From the NCBI GenBank assembly GCA_037127315.1, contig JBBBDQ010000348.1, positions 124,001-188,000 of the forward strand: a stretch of 64,000 bases of DNA. The letters run 5' to 3'. Under the pieces are notes generated by a model that was not told where the DNA came from, searched no databases, and saw only the letters and a program-made list of their open reading frames with translations. The number at the start of each line of letters is the position of its first letter. Positions within the stretch are counted from its first letter, which is position 1. This stretch comes from Ascarosepion bandense. Its lineage: Eukaryota; Mollusca; Cephalopoda; Sepiida; Sepiidae. A program made the position numbers and the translations under genes. This document shows, in pieces, positions 37,890-50,935 of this stretch.

Positions 37890-38770
37890 AATGTGTTTCA
37901 GAAAAGGCATTGAAAATTTCTTTTCAGATTCATCTACTGCCAGATTGATTAATTTCACCCACCAAATATATTCCAGTTAAGACTACTATCCTGTAAATGT
38001 CTCTTGAAAATCAGTGTGTACTATATTATATATGATTCTGGGATAGATGTAGCAAGGTTACCCAGCTATGTAATCTGATTGCTTGTTTGATCTTTAAACT
38101 GAATTGAGGCCTCATGTTGTCATGTTGCAAAATCACATCACTCATTTTCAAATGTTTCCTAGATAATAAAAAGCATTGCATAAAAAGTTTTGTCAGTGTA
38201 ATCATGTAGTTGTCAGGATTGACATTGGTGCCATTGGATTTAAACTTTATCAGTATGAGTATTTATTTTGAGTCCAGCATAGGGTGGATATCACTTTCCT
38301 TGAAATGTATGCTATATTTTTTTTATTATTTTTTTCTGAGTAAGTCTGAATAGTACTACTTCATAGATCTTTTACAAAGAGTTGAACCCAGATCTTATTT
38401 CTTGTGATTATTCCTGCTTAGAAAGGTGGTATCTGTGTGGTGCAGCTCACCCTCTGCTTGCTCCTCCATATTTGGGAACTCACTTTCCATATATGTTTGA
38501 TTAACCACAAGAGACTGCACTAAACTACAGGCATTACAATGACACATGAAGGTGTTCCTATTTTTGCTGCAGCATCAGTCTGTTTGGTTTTATTCTTATT
38601 CACAGCAGAAGCTGGCCTGTTACTACAAGGCCTGTTACTAAGATCAATTTTTACTTTCTTTCCAGGACTGATATGAATAATAATGAACCATTTCTTGTTG
38701 TTTGCAAAAAACTTTCTACAAATATTCCTGTGAATAATAGCAGCATTTTTTACTTCCAAAACAGAAATTA
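37890..38770 (-). pseudogene. Mariner-like transposase, heavily decayed
   Basis: On the minus strand, around 38070-38310, the frame reads RKVISTLCWTQNK, then (next frame) FNGTNVNPDNYMITLTKL and MSDVILQHDNMRPQFSLK. The last matches the V-I-LxHDNARPH block around the second catalytic Asp of mariner transposases. A longer open stretch at 38520-38759 lies where the N-terminal part belongs, but I could not match it to a mariner helix-turn-helix. The C-terminal SPDLAPSD block is not recognisable. Confidence 0.5.
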
Positions 38771-39511
38771 TATGAAAGCCATATACTTTTTATGTATATC
38801 TAGAGTCACAATTATTTTGAAAAAGAATTATGGGTAGAAATATACCACATATCCACAGGAAAAGCTAGAGTAACTCAAAATAGTTTTTCTCTGTACTTCT
38901 AGACATTTTGTGGTTTATAGTTAAAGAACATTCTTGGAATTTTGTCTGACACTTGAATATTAAGTTAAAACATATATGTGTCTGTACATGTATATATACT
39001 AGTATATATATGTATGTGTGTATATACTTGTCTGTTTGCCCATATGTGGGCGTATCTATATATTTTTATATGTCTTTTCCCATTTCATATATTTTTATAT
39101 CTCTTTTTCCCATTTCATATTTGAATAACTTTATAATAATCTAATGCTTTGAGAAACTTAGAGTTCAAAATTCATAGTCTCTAACATTAATTCATAATAG
39201 ATATTTTTTTAAATTAATTTTAATTTTGATTGTAAAGAGAAAATAATAGTCGATTAGTAATACCAACCTGTAATCAAATATTAACATTAATACCCCAATA
39301 AACTGTTTTTAAAGTCTGTTCTTATGTTCCTAAAATTAAAAATTACTTCTATTTTGATTGGTTACCACAGACTATATAGCAATGTCTCTCTAATTGATGG
39401 GGTTTGGCTAGTTTTGAACTTTAAACTCTTCAACTTAAAATCAGCACCATCACTTGATAATGTCAAAACAAAATAGCTACTTTGGTAGTGATAATATAAC
39501 ATATTTATGTC

Positions 39512-39517
<6 letters not shown>

Positions 39518-39602
<85 letters not shown>
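39518..39602. repeat. (AT)n microsatellite
   Basis: About 42 AT units, the longest in the window. Confidence 0.97.
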
Positions 39603-39607
<5 letters not shown>

Positions 39608-39632
39608 GGGGGAACCAAATAGTATTAAACAT

Positions 39633-39655
39633 ATTATTATTATTATTATTATTAT
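39633..39655. repeat. (ATT)n microsatellite
   Basis: About seven ATT units. Confidence 0.93.
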
Positions 39656-39824
39656 ACCAAAATAATAATTTCTATTAAATTTTACTAACTGAAATTTTAG
39701 ATTAAATATAATCAATAATTATCCAATGTATGAAGAGAAATACATTTTTGCATAGATTTATTGACATATACAATAGAAAATAACTTGCAAAAGTTTTAGA
39801 TGTATATAAATCTTCTTCTTCATG

Positions 39825-40620
39825 TACCATGTTTCTTCAGGATGTAGGCAATCATTGACTTTCACTTGGCTCCGTCTCTAGTCGCTCTCAATATTTTCCT
39901 CTTGGTATCTTTCCCATACCCTGCTCCACCATCCATTTGCTCAGACCTATCAAGTATGTCCAGCACTCTTTTCTTTGTTTTCAATGAGATTTTCCTATCT
40001 CTCAGTATTCTGGTTAACTTTTGAAATGAATCCTTGGCCATGCCAATGCAACTTTGAGTCTCAATGTTGCACTTTCCATCCTGTGTCAGAATACTTTCCA
40101 GTTATTTAAGTTTTTTACTTGTTCTATTTTAGTTTCTTCAACCTGTAGTTGACATTCTGGTGTCTTCTTTTTGCTGATGACCATACATTCAGTTTTCTTG
40201 AACCTTATGCTCAGTTCTTTCTTCTCACTTCCTTTTGCTATCTTCTTTAAGAGGTCCTGCATTTTCATTTCCAAGTCTTCTGTCAGTGCTATGTCATCCA
40301 TGTATCTTACATTGTTGAGTTTGTGGCTGCCAATGATGAATCTGGGCAAGGATTTTATTTCTATCAGAATTGTTTTACTGTATAAGTTGAATAAATCTGG
40401 TGAGAAAATACATTCTTGTATTATGCCCCTTTCTATTTTTGTATACCTGCTGAATTCACTTTCTCTCTGTATGCAAGCAGTTTGCTGCCAATATCCTAAT
40501 GTCTTTTTTTTTAAATTTTGAAGTTGTTGAGCATCTCTATCAAGTCTTTGTGGTGTACTTTGTCAAATGTCTTTGTGTAGTCTATAAATAAGCAGTATTA
40601 AATATTTGATGATGCATTTA
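39825..40620 (-). pseudogene. LINE reverse transcriptase fragment (third LINE type, RTE-like)
   Basis: Minus-strand frames in order: DYTKTFDKVHHKDLIEML-like (with changes), GYWQQTA..RESEFSRYTKIERGIIQECIFSPDLFNLY, then IGSHKLNNVRYMDDIALTED (the YxDD catalytic motif; usual form RYADD), KKTECMVISKKK and EETKIEQVKNL, then decayed thumb and tail toward 39830. This is the palm of a non-LTR reverse transcriptase. The family name is from memory; proteins of this kind are often mislabelled craniofacial development protein 2-like. It has frameshifts, and the endonuclease is missing. Confidence 0.82.
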
Positions 40621-40747
40621 TTCTAATGACTGTCACATATTTGGAATAATTTGAGGTGTACTGAAATTAACATTAATTTTATTCCATTGCCGTTGACAAA
40701 TTACATTAAGATCACTCAAGTTTTCTGGAATAACTCTGAACTCAAAG

Positions 40748-41005
40748 TTAACATTCCTTCCTCATTATTTTCTGACAATTGAATTTAGATACTTGTTTGC
40801 TTATTTTACAAGTAAGTCCTAATTCAAGCCAACTCAGCTGTTCCATTATGGTCTTTGATTTATGAATGATGGTTCTAATTTTAATGATGAAAATTTTGTG
40901 CTCAGTAAAGAACTTTTTGTATCCAATTCTACAACTATGATGGTCACCTATCACCTCATGCAATTCTTGAATGGACCCCTTTGGAAATCTGGTTGGCACA
41001 TGCAA
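40748..41005 (-). other. Unassigned open frame of 85 codons
   Basis: An open frame upstream of the LINE fragment. It contains KGSIQELHEVIGDHHSCRIGYKK and a long Lys/Ile-rich middle. I recognise no domain, no splice-site pair is obvious, and base use is like the surrounding DNA. It may be part of a decayed mobile element or chance. Confidence 0.2.
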
Positions 41006-43212
41006 AGGTTGACAATTACCATATAAACTGTCAGATATAGTGTGGTAGGCTTGATTTAGTTTCAGTAATTTACAAATAATTTGAGCTTACTAATAATTTT
41101 ACCCTGCTTCATTTAAAGTTTTGGAATGTGTCAAAAACATATGCATGTTACTTTCTTTTGTATAATGAGAATAAATGTATGTGTAGGTAAACATTTATTT
41201 TTTATCTTAAACATCTTATAACTCCATAATTATTTAAATTCATCTCAAGGTTTAGATTACCAAAAATAAGACAAATCACTATATTCTTAAGGCCCAATAT
41301 TTTGCTGGTCACTATATGTATATACATGTGTATGTGTGTTTTGTAAAATTTAGCCAACAGTCTGTGGTTAATTACATAATTATATAAAAAGCAAATTATA
41401 TTTTCTAGATAAATAATTGTTTCTTATATTTTTCAAATTATGCTATTAACCTCATATATTTCATATATGCTCCATTCTGTTTTTAAATGCATCTCATATA
41501 TGTTGGAAAATTAATTGAAACAACATAATTGATGTGGAAACTTTTAGCTTTGTTTAAGTGCCCCTTCATTGCAATTAGTTTGGTTTGTGCATAAGCTTTC
41601 ATTTTATTTCTGTATTTGATCTCATTATGCACCAAATATTTTTTCTTTTTTTCATTTTAAAATGCATGAAGGCAAGATTGAATGCTTGATATTTTATTTT
41701 GGCTTCTTTCTGGCTTTCATAGTCAATTATAAAATTGAAAGCAATTACCACTTCACTTATTTATAAGGTTTCTGTACAGATCTAGTTTGATGAGTTTTAA
41801 AGATAATCTACATTGAAGTTAAACTATTCGTTCTGCTTCTTCTCTTAAGAAAGCTAACCTTCCTTTTTGCAAAAATCCCGTATACTTAACACTAAATTTT
41901 TATTCATACTTGCTTCTTAGATTGACGGTTTCTGCTAAAGTTAATGCTATATAGTTATACTTATATTTAATATAAAGATTACAGTAAAAAATTAAACTCA
42001 AAATTAATTTTCTTTTTAATAATACAAACTAAAATTCTCTCAAAAATTCATCATATGCAAGAAATATTGAGAAATTAAAATAGAATTTTGAAAACCCTAT
42101 ATTTGTGATATTTTCTTATTTAGTAGGTGTTCTCATTTTATACAATTCAGCTTGTTTTCAATTTACTTTGGTCCATTTATCTACATGAATTTACACATTT
42201 CATAAACAGATGGTTATGATAAATGTCAAATGAAGCCTTTCCTCACTAGTTATAATAAAGTATAAATATATATTCTATTCAGTGAATTTATACATAAGGT
42301 TTACTAACTTTACTAAGGTTAGTTTAGTATAGCACAAGACTAAAATTTGAATATAAACATTGCTTTATAGATTAAGTAAAATAGTATCAAACATAGATAG
42401 TAAACCATATGTATGTATAAGATATGTGATTTGTACTCAACTACTTCTTCCAAGATGTAGAATAGACCTTACTTTTTGAAGCAGACTATTTAAAAATAAC
42501 AAATTTTAATGCATATATATAGAATAAAATAAAGTATATTATCAGAAGTATTCATGTGAGAAACTAGAACTGTGATTCTGCATTTAGAATTTCTTAAAGG
42601 CTCATCGCTTCTTTAGCAATGCAAAGAGATATATTTGACATGTTTACACATTCATTTTAAGTTTTCAAAAGTATTTTTTACAAATGAGCAAATTTTCCAT
42701 TAAAAGAAATTACTGAATTTACAAGGTGATAAAAATGTTAACAAGATAAAGTCATGGTCATTTAAATATTATTATTTATTCACTATATTTGATTTTGAAA
42801 GCAACAAACTTTATATTATATAAGGCCTTGCATACTTTAACTTAAAAAGCATTACTTCTTTACATTTTCTTAACTTAAGTTTTCTTTTACTTTAAAAAGC
42901 ACCTTTGGATCATTTCCTCTCACATAATTAAATGTTATTGCATTTCCTTATACACAAAAGATATATAATTGAATAATTTACAGATGAGCTGGAAGTTTTA
43001 AGAGCTATTAACATTTCTCCTGCTATAATAGAAGAAGAGAGTCATGGACAAAAAAGGAACTTGAATTTGTTTATTTTAAACTTTATTTTAATGTAAATAA
43101 ACTGTAAGTTAAGAAATATAAAATGTGTTTTAGATTTCAGAATTAAAATAATAAGGAACTAAGATGTATGGGGGTGGTAGACAATTATTGGTTTGGTGCA
43201 CATTGCGCTCAC

Positions 43213-43329
43213 CGGTTTTTCTTCATCAGCAGAACTTTCAGCAGGATAAGTGTAGACCTGCCAGCCTAATACCTGGTCAGGTTCTGAATTCTTTTTTTCA
43301 AATTCTTCAGGCAGAATCATATTAATACC
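43213..43329 (-). CDS. Shal (KCND): Shal/Kv4 candidate cassette exon B
   Basis: Open stretch of 117 nt (39 codons) with acceptor cattcccag before GGT ATT AAT and donor CCG|GTGAGC, phase 0 at both ends. The peptide begins GINMILPEEF, contains VLGWQVYTYPAESSADEE, and is acidic toward its end. It lies between exon A (CLEKTT) and exon D (DREF), which are adjacent in known short Kv4 proteins, so it is best read as an optional insert that keeps the frame. It resembles exon C: both start G-x-N and share VL-x-W, YP, an SA/SAD core and a final acidic-Lys stretch. The function is unknown; any role in channel trafficking, phosphorylation or KChIP/DPP modulation is inference. The polypyrimidine tract is short, which fits regulated splicing. 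Transcript evidence is needed to prove use. Confidence 0.75.
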
Positions 43330-45124
43330 CTGGGAATGGATGCAACAGTTAATAAGAAATACATGAAAACTGTATTGTTTCTTTTTCTTCTACATCAACT
43401 ATAAAATAAAAAAAAACATCAACAATATGTGCAAGAAGCTTAGTTTATTGGAGTGAGATTGATTTTACTTGAAAGTAGCAAATAGTTAAAAAACCATCAT
43501 GAATTTTTGGAGAGAAGAATACATTATTTGAATTAGGCTTTTTTGGGATAAATTTCTTGATATCTTCTTTCTCAACCAAAGAAAAATGGGTTCATTAAAG
43601 TAGGTTAGATTCTTGAAGAGACGTTTCAATCCACGAAAATGATAAGAGAAAACAAAAAAGAAAGTAACATGCCAACAAATATGGTTGATTAGCTAAATTG
43701 CTTTGTTTTGACTGAAATTCACAAAAACATAGTGAATGGTTAACACTGATTCAGATGTACAAAAAGAATTCTATCATTGATTACTTTCCCTCTACACAAT
43801 AAGAGTTCACTGAATGCATACAAATTTGAACCAAGATATTTTTTTTTATTATTTCTTGTGTTTTATAAATTTTGTTAGTCAATAAAAATAGATCATTTGT
43901 TTAACTTTTCTTTCACCTTCTTTTGTATCAGAGGTGCCTCATTTTACATGTATGTAGTTAAAGATAATTGCTTTCTTACACCAATACCTCAGTAGGAGCA
44001 ACAAGAGTTGAGTCATTTTATCTTTTTATTGAATTAATCAAAAGGTTTCTGAATTGAAAAAGAGAAATATAATAGTGAGTTTACAATAACAGCAAATGAT
44101 GTGGTAACTTCTATAATGGAAGCTGACAGGCTGAAAGAAAGTGTTACATGTTATCAATAGTAATTAATAGAGTAAGCTAAAAGAATAAAGAGAAAAATAA
44201 ATAGTTACTTTTTTTGGCTGAAAAAAAAATTTAAATTAAAATTCATTTAATTTTTATGCACATAATCCATGAGCATAATTAATCAACTTTTGTATACAAA
44301 ATAACAAATCTAACAAATCTATCAGTCTAATTTTATAATCATGGCAATATCACATAAAAAGTAGCACACAGTTTTATGTGATGAATTAAAATCACATGAT
44401 TTCATTTTATTTTTCTCTCATTCTCAGTTTTATTCTCATAGGTATTGCCAACTTATAAAAATAATTTTTAAACATATTAAAAAAGTATTACTAATTCAAA
44501 TTAAGCACTGAAGCAAGTATATACACTCATCTATACACATTGAATTTTAAAAGAAGACACTTGAAACATTATACTGAAAGTTGAATGTTGAAAAATATTG
44601 AGAACTGATACAAACAATAGAAATTCTGTAGTTCATTATGCCAGATTCTATGTTCATTGTTAATCATAATATTTAATCAGGTTTTTAAATGCTTTTCTAT
44701 AATATGTTGCCTGTTTTTACTTATTTTGAAGTTTTTGTTGTTGATGAGTTGTTGACTATAAAATTATAAAGAGTTCACATTTGTAATATCTGCCAAAGAA
44801 CCATAAAATGTCAAAATTAAAAAGGTAATAAAGATATATTTTATTGCTAAGTTAATAAACATTATCTATGTCTTTATCAAGGTAATTATTTCATACCATT
44901 ACATTAAAATAAGGAAATTCATTTGAGGTAAAGCAATATAATCATTAGTGATTCTGTTTATATGAGTGAGTATAATTTTTTTTTTGTGGTAGTTAAATGC
45001 CACATAGATCAGGCTGAACTTATTTTATTGGTAATTCATAAGGGAATAGTAAACTTAATTAGACATTCAAAGACATTGAATGCTTACAGAAAATTTTCTC
45101 TTTTTGTTTTTGTCAGATATTTAT

Positions 45125-45945
45125 ATTTTTTTATAATCATTTCACCACACAGGGCAGGATTGCCACTGGTGTGTAGGGAGTTACAGTGAGAGAAAAAAGG
45201 GTACATAGGAAGCTGAAGAAAGGATAAGAGATGGATGGTATTTAGGGATGTGAATGGGATCTAGAGAGATAGATGACAACTGGTGTTGCATTTAAACTTT
45301 TGGAGTTTACAGCTATCAAGGAAGCAAGTAAACAGAAAGGAGTACCAAAGACAGGAAATGTGTAAAAAGAAAGTATTAGAGTAGGGCAGTTAAATTTGAC
45401 ATCAAAAGATGGTAAAAGAGTGGGACCTTGATGCCAATCTAGTAACACAAGTAAATTCATGTGGTCCAGGCTCCAAGGAAAAAAGCTCATCAGAGCAGAA
45501 GTCCTGAAAATACTTGTAGACAGATGGAATTCACATTACATCAGTGAGAAAGAGACTGAAGGTGAGCTGATAATATCCTGTTTTGGATTTTGATGAGAAT
45601 CTCAAGATGAATAGCAGGAAGCACCCTACCAGATATGACAACAGTATTCAATGCATAAATAAATAGTAGACTTATAAATCTGCAAAATCAATTCTGATGA
45701 AAAAAAACTTTCTGGTCTGACAGTGTGAACTAAGATTCCACGAAGTAGATGAAGCTATAGATTTGATGTCGTCATTCCATGTGAGGTCAGTTGAGAGAGT
45801 GAGGCCAAAGAGGTGCTGCGTGTTACATTCTAGGTGACTAGTGCCATCCATACTGATGATAGGTAGGAAAGTTTCTCTATGGTGGTTAAAAGAGAGCAGC
45901 TTTTTGTTTTTGGAAGCATTTCAAAGTCTGCTAAAATTCACATTG
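45125..45945 (-). pseudogene. LINE 3' part (same family as 20700-22735)
   Basis: On the minus strand it matches the 3' third of the LINE at 20.7-22.7 kb: ANVNFSRL/KCFQKQKAALF-like remnants, FGLTLSTDLTWNDDI, QTRKFFSSELILQIYKST and CIEYCCHIW. The 3' non-coding part follows, with GTGGTGAAATGATTATAAAAAAA at its end (plus 45125-45148). It is 5'-truncated, as is typical of LINE insertion. Confidence 0.8.
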
Positions 45946-46044
45946 GTCAGTGTCCTTTCTAGGACATATATATCCATCTTGAATAGTCAAATGAATGGGT
46001 TTCCAGATTAATACTGTATTTATTCTATGATTCATGTCAATATA

Positions 46045-46683
46045 TATTGGGTTGTCCAAAAAGTTGCTGTCAATTTTTAGTTGTTCATGTTCTAGCATGT
46101 CAGAACATATCAAATTTATTAACAGATATAATATGCTTATATTTTTGATTAGACCACACTTCAAATTATTTTTTGAAAAAGAAGTTTAAAAATATTTAAC
46201 ACATCACTCTATAAATCAAGGGCCTAACTAATAAAACAACAACTTTTAAGTAAAATTTGATTTTATTCATCAACATATTTTTTTCTAGAGTATTACACTG
46301 GTTCCAACACTTTTCTAACAATTTGATGCCTTTTTTGTAGAATGATTTGTCTTTGGCCTCAAAATACACCTCAAATTTCCGATATCAGTTCTTCATTAGA
46401 GTCAAATCCCTTTCCCTGGGGCATTCTTTTGAGGTCTGCAAACAGCTAGTAGTCGTTGGGAGTCAGAGCTGGAGAATAGGATGGATGCAGAAGCAATTCA
46501 AAGTGCAATTCATGTAGTTGTGCCATCATTGAAATTGACTTGTGACACAGTGCATTGTCTTCGTGAGGGAATCACTTTTTCTTCTTCATTTGTGGCTGTT
46601 TTTTAACAACTTCTTCTTTCAGATGTACCAATCAGATACTATATAATACTTGCTAGCAATAGTTCTTACTTTCTTAATTGAAG
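46045..46683 (-). pseudogene. Mariner 3' part (family 1)
   Basis: It matches 19070-19500 block by block (for example CCTAACTAATAAAACAACA, AACAATTTGATGCCTTTTTTGTA, GATTTGTCTTTGGCCTCAAAATA, AAGTGCAATTCATGTAGTT). At its left edge it has TTGGGTTGTCCAAAAAGTTG after a TA, which looks like a mariner terminal repeat. The 5' half of the transposase is gone. Confidence 0.75.
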
Positions 46684-48778
46684 TACTCACCTGTATAAAG
46701 TTACTTGCCAATTATATTAATAGCTTCTAATCAGCATGCTGCACTTCAGAGAATTTTCTCTCAACAATCCAAGAAAGCTCAAAATTTCAATCTATCTCTC
46801 TTCATCTAGTTTGGAACATATGCAAGCAACATATCCATTCAGTGAGTAACAAATTCTGTTCCCTTTGTTTTAAGCATTTTGTGTCAGATCATTTAATCTG
46901 ATGTATAAACATTTCCTCTTCATTTTAATGCATAAAAAACTATGGGAATTTAAGAATTCTGATTTATTTTCCTGAAACAAGGTACCAACACTACTTCAAG
47001 TGGGTAAATTTGTGAATAAATTCCTTATCTTGTTTTGCTAAATTTACCTGTGTGTTTCCTTGTCATTATCATCCTTCATTAATCTTCTTGGCATGGGTAA
47101 ATCAACTGTTCATTTTAAAATCTAAGCCCCAACAACGCTATAGTTTTTAAATGGATAAAGCTTATGAAAAGATATATTTCTTGTTCATTCTTAATCGATT
47201 ATGATTTATTCAACTAAAAGAAAATGTCATTATAAAGCAGCCACTATGTCCTGATAGGCTGAATATTTACACAAAAGTGGCCAATGTTAGAAAAAGAATA
47301 ATTATATTGGAAGGTAACCTTCAATAGCTTCATTGACAAATGCAGGGAAAATGCTCCAAATATGTTACCCAGTTCAATTAAGTACATCTCAGTATCAATA
47401 TATGAGCTCATATCAGATTGTACTAGTTCTGAAGGAGCTATTAACATCTTGTAAAAATTCTTTATTAAGAGAAAAAAAAAAGAAAATTTCTTCTTGACAT
47501 TATCTTTCCATAAGCCAACAAGCAAAATAAGAGAACATTAATGAATTCCTCCAGGAATTACAGATACTTAGTAAAAACTGCTTTAGCCAGGTTTACAGCT
47601 CTGCTAGAGCATTTGAATATGCTCAAAATAATTGTGACTACTAGAGGCAGACATCCATACAGTTAAGTGCTGCTATCTACTAGTAAAATAATTTAAATTT
47701 TGACTCTCTGTAAAATCTTGTGCTGCAGTGATGAAGAAACTGTGCTGATTTTGTAGGCATAGGATGCAGTATCATTCTAAATATCCTACTCAAAATAAAG
47801 AATTCACTTCCTATGGAAGAGTGGAACACTGGTCAAAAAATATGTAAGTTCAAGCAAAACCTTGAAAGCTACAGTTACCATTAACTGTGGCAACCAATGT
47901 GCAGTTCTGGCTGCTGCTCCACATTGTCTCTATCATCTCCATTGGTTTCTATCTTGACAAATAATTAGTCTACTTCAGTACTTATTGATTCTGCCAGTTT
48001 TGGTAGCTACACAGAATACAGATTAGCTGAGAGACTTAAAATAAAAACTAAGTCATCTAACCATTGTATTACATTAACTGTGTCTTCTGAACATGTGACA
48101 ATTAAGGGCACATGTCATGTTAATATTACTATTAATGATAAAAAATAGCCAAATACTTCTTCAGAACTACAAAACATCTATGTTGATATATACTTCTCTG
48201 TCTGAAATTCCAAAAACTACACACTACTGTCACTTTTTCATAATCTGAAGCAAACAAAATCAATTACAACAAATAAAAACCTGTGCATATAACAAGGTGG
48301 ATATGTAATTTATTGCTCAAGAATTTGACTAATTTGTTAACAAAAGATATCATAGAACCAAGTTCATCTCCCTGGTTAGCATAAATAGTAGTAGTTAAGA
48401 ACAAGCTTCACTACCATAAAAAGTATGTGTGTGTGAATTATTTTAATGCTGTCAATATATATACTCAGTGCATACCCACCCACCAAAATTGAAACTCTTG
48501 TATAAAAAAAAATCTTGCTACTTATCATGTTTTCTCCACGTTTGACTTGAAGAATGGATATTACTAGTTGCCATTACATGAAGATGGTAAATTATTTACA
48601 CCATTTAAAGCTAAATGATGTCTTTACCAGTATACTCAATTATATTGTACAATGAATGAAATAGCAAAATTTCAATGAGTTATTGATATTTGTTGAGGAG
48701 CAGGGTCTTGTTAATCCATTCTTTTGTATCAACAATATAATCAGTGCTGGGAAGGACTAGTAGGAACATGAGAGGTGT

Positions 48779-49300
48779 GTGAAGGTTTTCTTTGAGGTTG
48801 TGAAGTGTTGCAGACTCACTTTATATGATGACAAAATAAGAGTATCAGTGCTTGGTTATGAAATCAGTGATAGTCTAGTCCAATCAGTTGGATCCAGACT
48901 GCAGCGTTTCTCACTCTTCAAATGCAAACCAAGACAGCTGCACTCAAAAAAGCACTGTGCATGTTTGCATATTATATTAAGTGGATCCTTCTCTTCTTAA
49001 GTCATGGCTCACATTTAATCAAGACAAAGTGTTTTAGTGGATGCTAGAGCATGTGAAGGATTCAACATCTTCAAACAGTTACTCATGAATGCTGCATGTC
49101 ATTGATCAGATAGCGCCAAGCCATATGAAATAGAATGGGATGCTGCAGATTTTGCCATATTAGTCTCATTAAACCAGTCTAGATGACTGGTCACATTCAT
49201 GTAACAAACCTTAAATCAGCATGAATTACACTACCCTGCTGTGGAAGAGGCTCCCTATAATGCTTCCTTGGCTGCATCCATAAAAAATTGCATTTATGTC
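48779..49300 (+). pseudogene. Possible LTR-retrotransposon pol remnant, opposite strand
   Basis: The plus-strand frame near 49185-49250 reads LVTFM*QTLNQHELHYPAVEE, which resembles the RNase H block (SRTLNxHELxYPAVEKE) of gypsy-type pol proteins. The 73-codon open frame at 48779-49000 just before it has no clear match. Low to moderate confidence. It lies next to, but opposite in direction to, the gypsy remnant at 49.4-51.2 kb. Confidence 0.4.
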
Positions 49301-49439
49301 ACCTGAGGATTACTTGACTTTTACAATATGTGCAATCAAAAACCTGCCATTCTGCACTGATGAGATAAAAGAAATGTTACATGTGCTGAGCTGAAAGCTT
49401 GGTTTGCTATATGAGCTGGTATCACTAGCAACTATAATT

Positions 49440-50935
49440 TCTAGGTCTGGGTTATAGTAGGTGAGAATTAAGTTTGATGTCAAGATTTCTTTTATTTTGA
49501 TGAATGCTTCCTAGATCTGGTTCTATGAGATCTGGGTTTGCACTTTTTGATTTCTGAAGCCCATTGACTGTACACAATTTTTGACAAGACACCAGATCTT
49601 TCTAGTATGCCGAGTTCTTCATTTAATAACATTTGGTAAAGAGGTGAAAGGCACATTTTGTTTTTTCTAAAAACACTGGCTAGATAGCATCTTTTAACTC
49701 GAATTTTGCTGTCATCTTATTACACTGACCAAGGCCCCCAGAAAAAAAACATCTGGAAAACTTTCTTTTAAATTTTTATTAAATTATTTGCCTTGGTGGT
49801 CAGGTTTTCGAGTTTTTTTTGAAAAATGAATTAATTGGCATATCAGACACTTGAAATTATTCATACTCAATTCTGACAGTTTGAAATCATCACAATGCTT
49901 GTTCATGACTGATGCAAATGTAGTGTATTTTTTACTATCCTTTCTGGTTAAATTCATACATTTTCATCACTTATGAAAGAGTGAATTTTTAGGACTAAAA
50001 TTTCTGTAAGAAGTTTAACTATTTCAGTAAATATCAGTTCACTTGTTTTACAGTGTAAAATATAATTCACAACTTGGGCATGCTCTGTGGTGCCCAGTTT
50101 TCAAATAAGAAGGTAAACTGACCAATTCATGCAATCTGTGGTGTATAAATGCTTGAATCTTTTAAAATTAAAGGAAAAGTTATATCCTGGTCCAGAGAAT
50201 ATCTGAAAGTGTCTATTGTGCCCCAGATTATGTTTTGTGAGAATGCATTTTTGTTTTCACTAATTTGTCACCTGTTTGCCAGTTGAAGCAAGTTTCTTTG
50301 CTGTTGTTGAGTTTGAAGTAGAATTTCTTTAAGTTTTGATGTCTGATTTCTATTTGTTTTGAAATTCAAGCCATTCTTTTTCAGTTTGCTTTAGCATTTC
50401 AAGTCATTTCTCCTGCCATTTAAACTCCTATTGGTTTTGCTGTTCAAGTTGAAACTTAAGCGTTTCAGGCATGACAGATTTAAATTTTCTATGTTTGACC
50501 GTGTCTTCTTTTTTAGGATTGAACTGAATACAACTACAAAAAAAACTTTAGAAACCAAAATAAAAATTAATTTATATGAATAAAAAAATACTTTAATTCT
50601 TTATTCATTTAGGGAACCATGAGTGCTTTTTTTCTCAAAAAACCTGAATACTTGTAGTGTAGTGACTTGCGTTCAAGTTTAGTATAAGTTAGTTAAACTT
50701 TTTTTGTTCAGTTTCCTTTTTTGGATTACTTTTCTACTGTTGAGTAGAGCAAGGTGTTATGAAAATAGAATTGTTTTTTGTTTAGTTTCTTTTTCTGGAT
50801 TGCTAAGTACTGTTGAATAGAACAAAGCATGACAAAAAATAGAATTCCATGCGTCCACTGTTGAACCAATATTGACAATTTTCATGCTGTTCTTTTGGTG
50901 TCCTCAAGAGTCCTTAAGAATCCTTGTCACCAAGT
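49440..50935 (-). pseudogene. Ty3/gypsy element remnant: gag and pieces of pol
   Basis: On the minus strand, after the LTR and a leader (50530-50935), a gag frame has many stops. It includes KCMNLTRKDSKKYTTFASVMN and KHCDDFKLSELSMNNFKCLI (about 49820-49960). A jump then leads to reverse transcriptase N-terminal pieces (NLKESFPDVF, KKQNVPFTSL, LVKNCVQSMG; about 49560-49780) and an RNase H-like piece EAFIKIKEILTSNLILTYYNPD (about 49440-49510) ending LEIIVASDTSS. The protease, most of the reverse transcriptase and the integrase are missing. Internal deletions and stops make it non-functional. Confidence 0.75.

Noticed and set aside
38520..38759. 79-codon minus-strand frame as a channel exon
   Set aside because: No acceptor/donor pair in phase 0, and it sits upstream of a decayed mariner transposase in the same direction.
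39454..39678. Open frame with a long Ile-Tyr repeat
   Set aside because: It is the translation of the (AT)n microsatellite.
45242..45490. 82-codon minus-strand frame as a gene
   Set aside because: It lies in the 3' non-coding part of a LINE copy.
47244..47525. 93-codon minus-strand frame with PSELVQSDMSSYIDTEMYL
   Set aside because: I could not match it to any family; it has no splice signals or start context worth reporting, so it is probably part of an unidentified repeat or chance.
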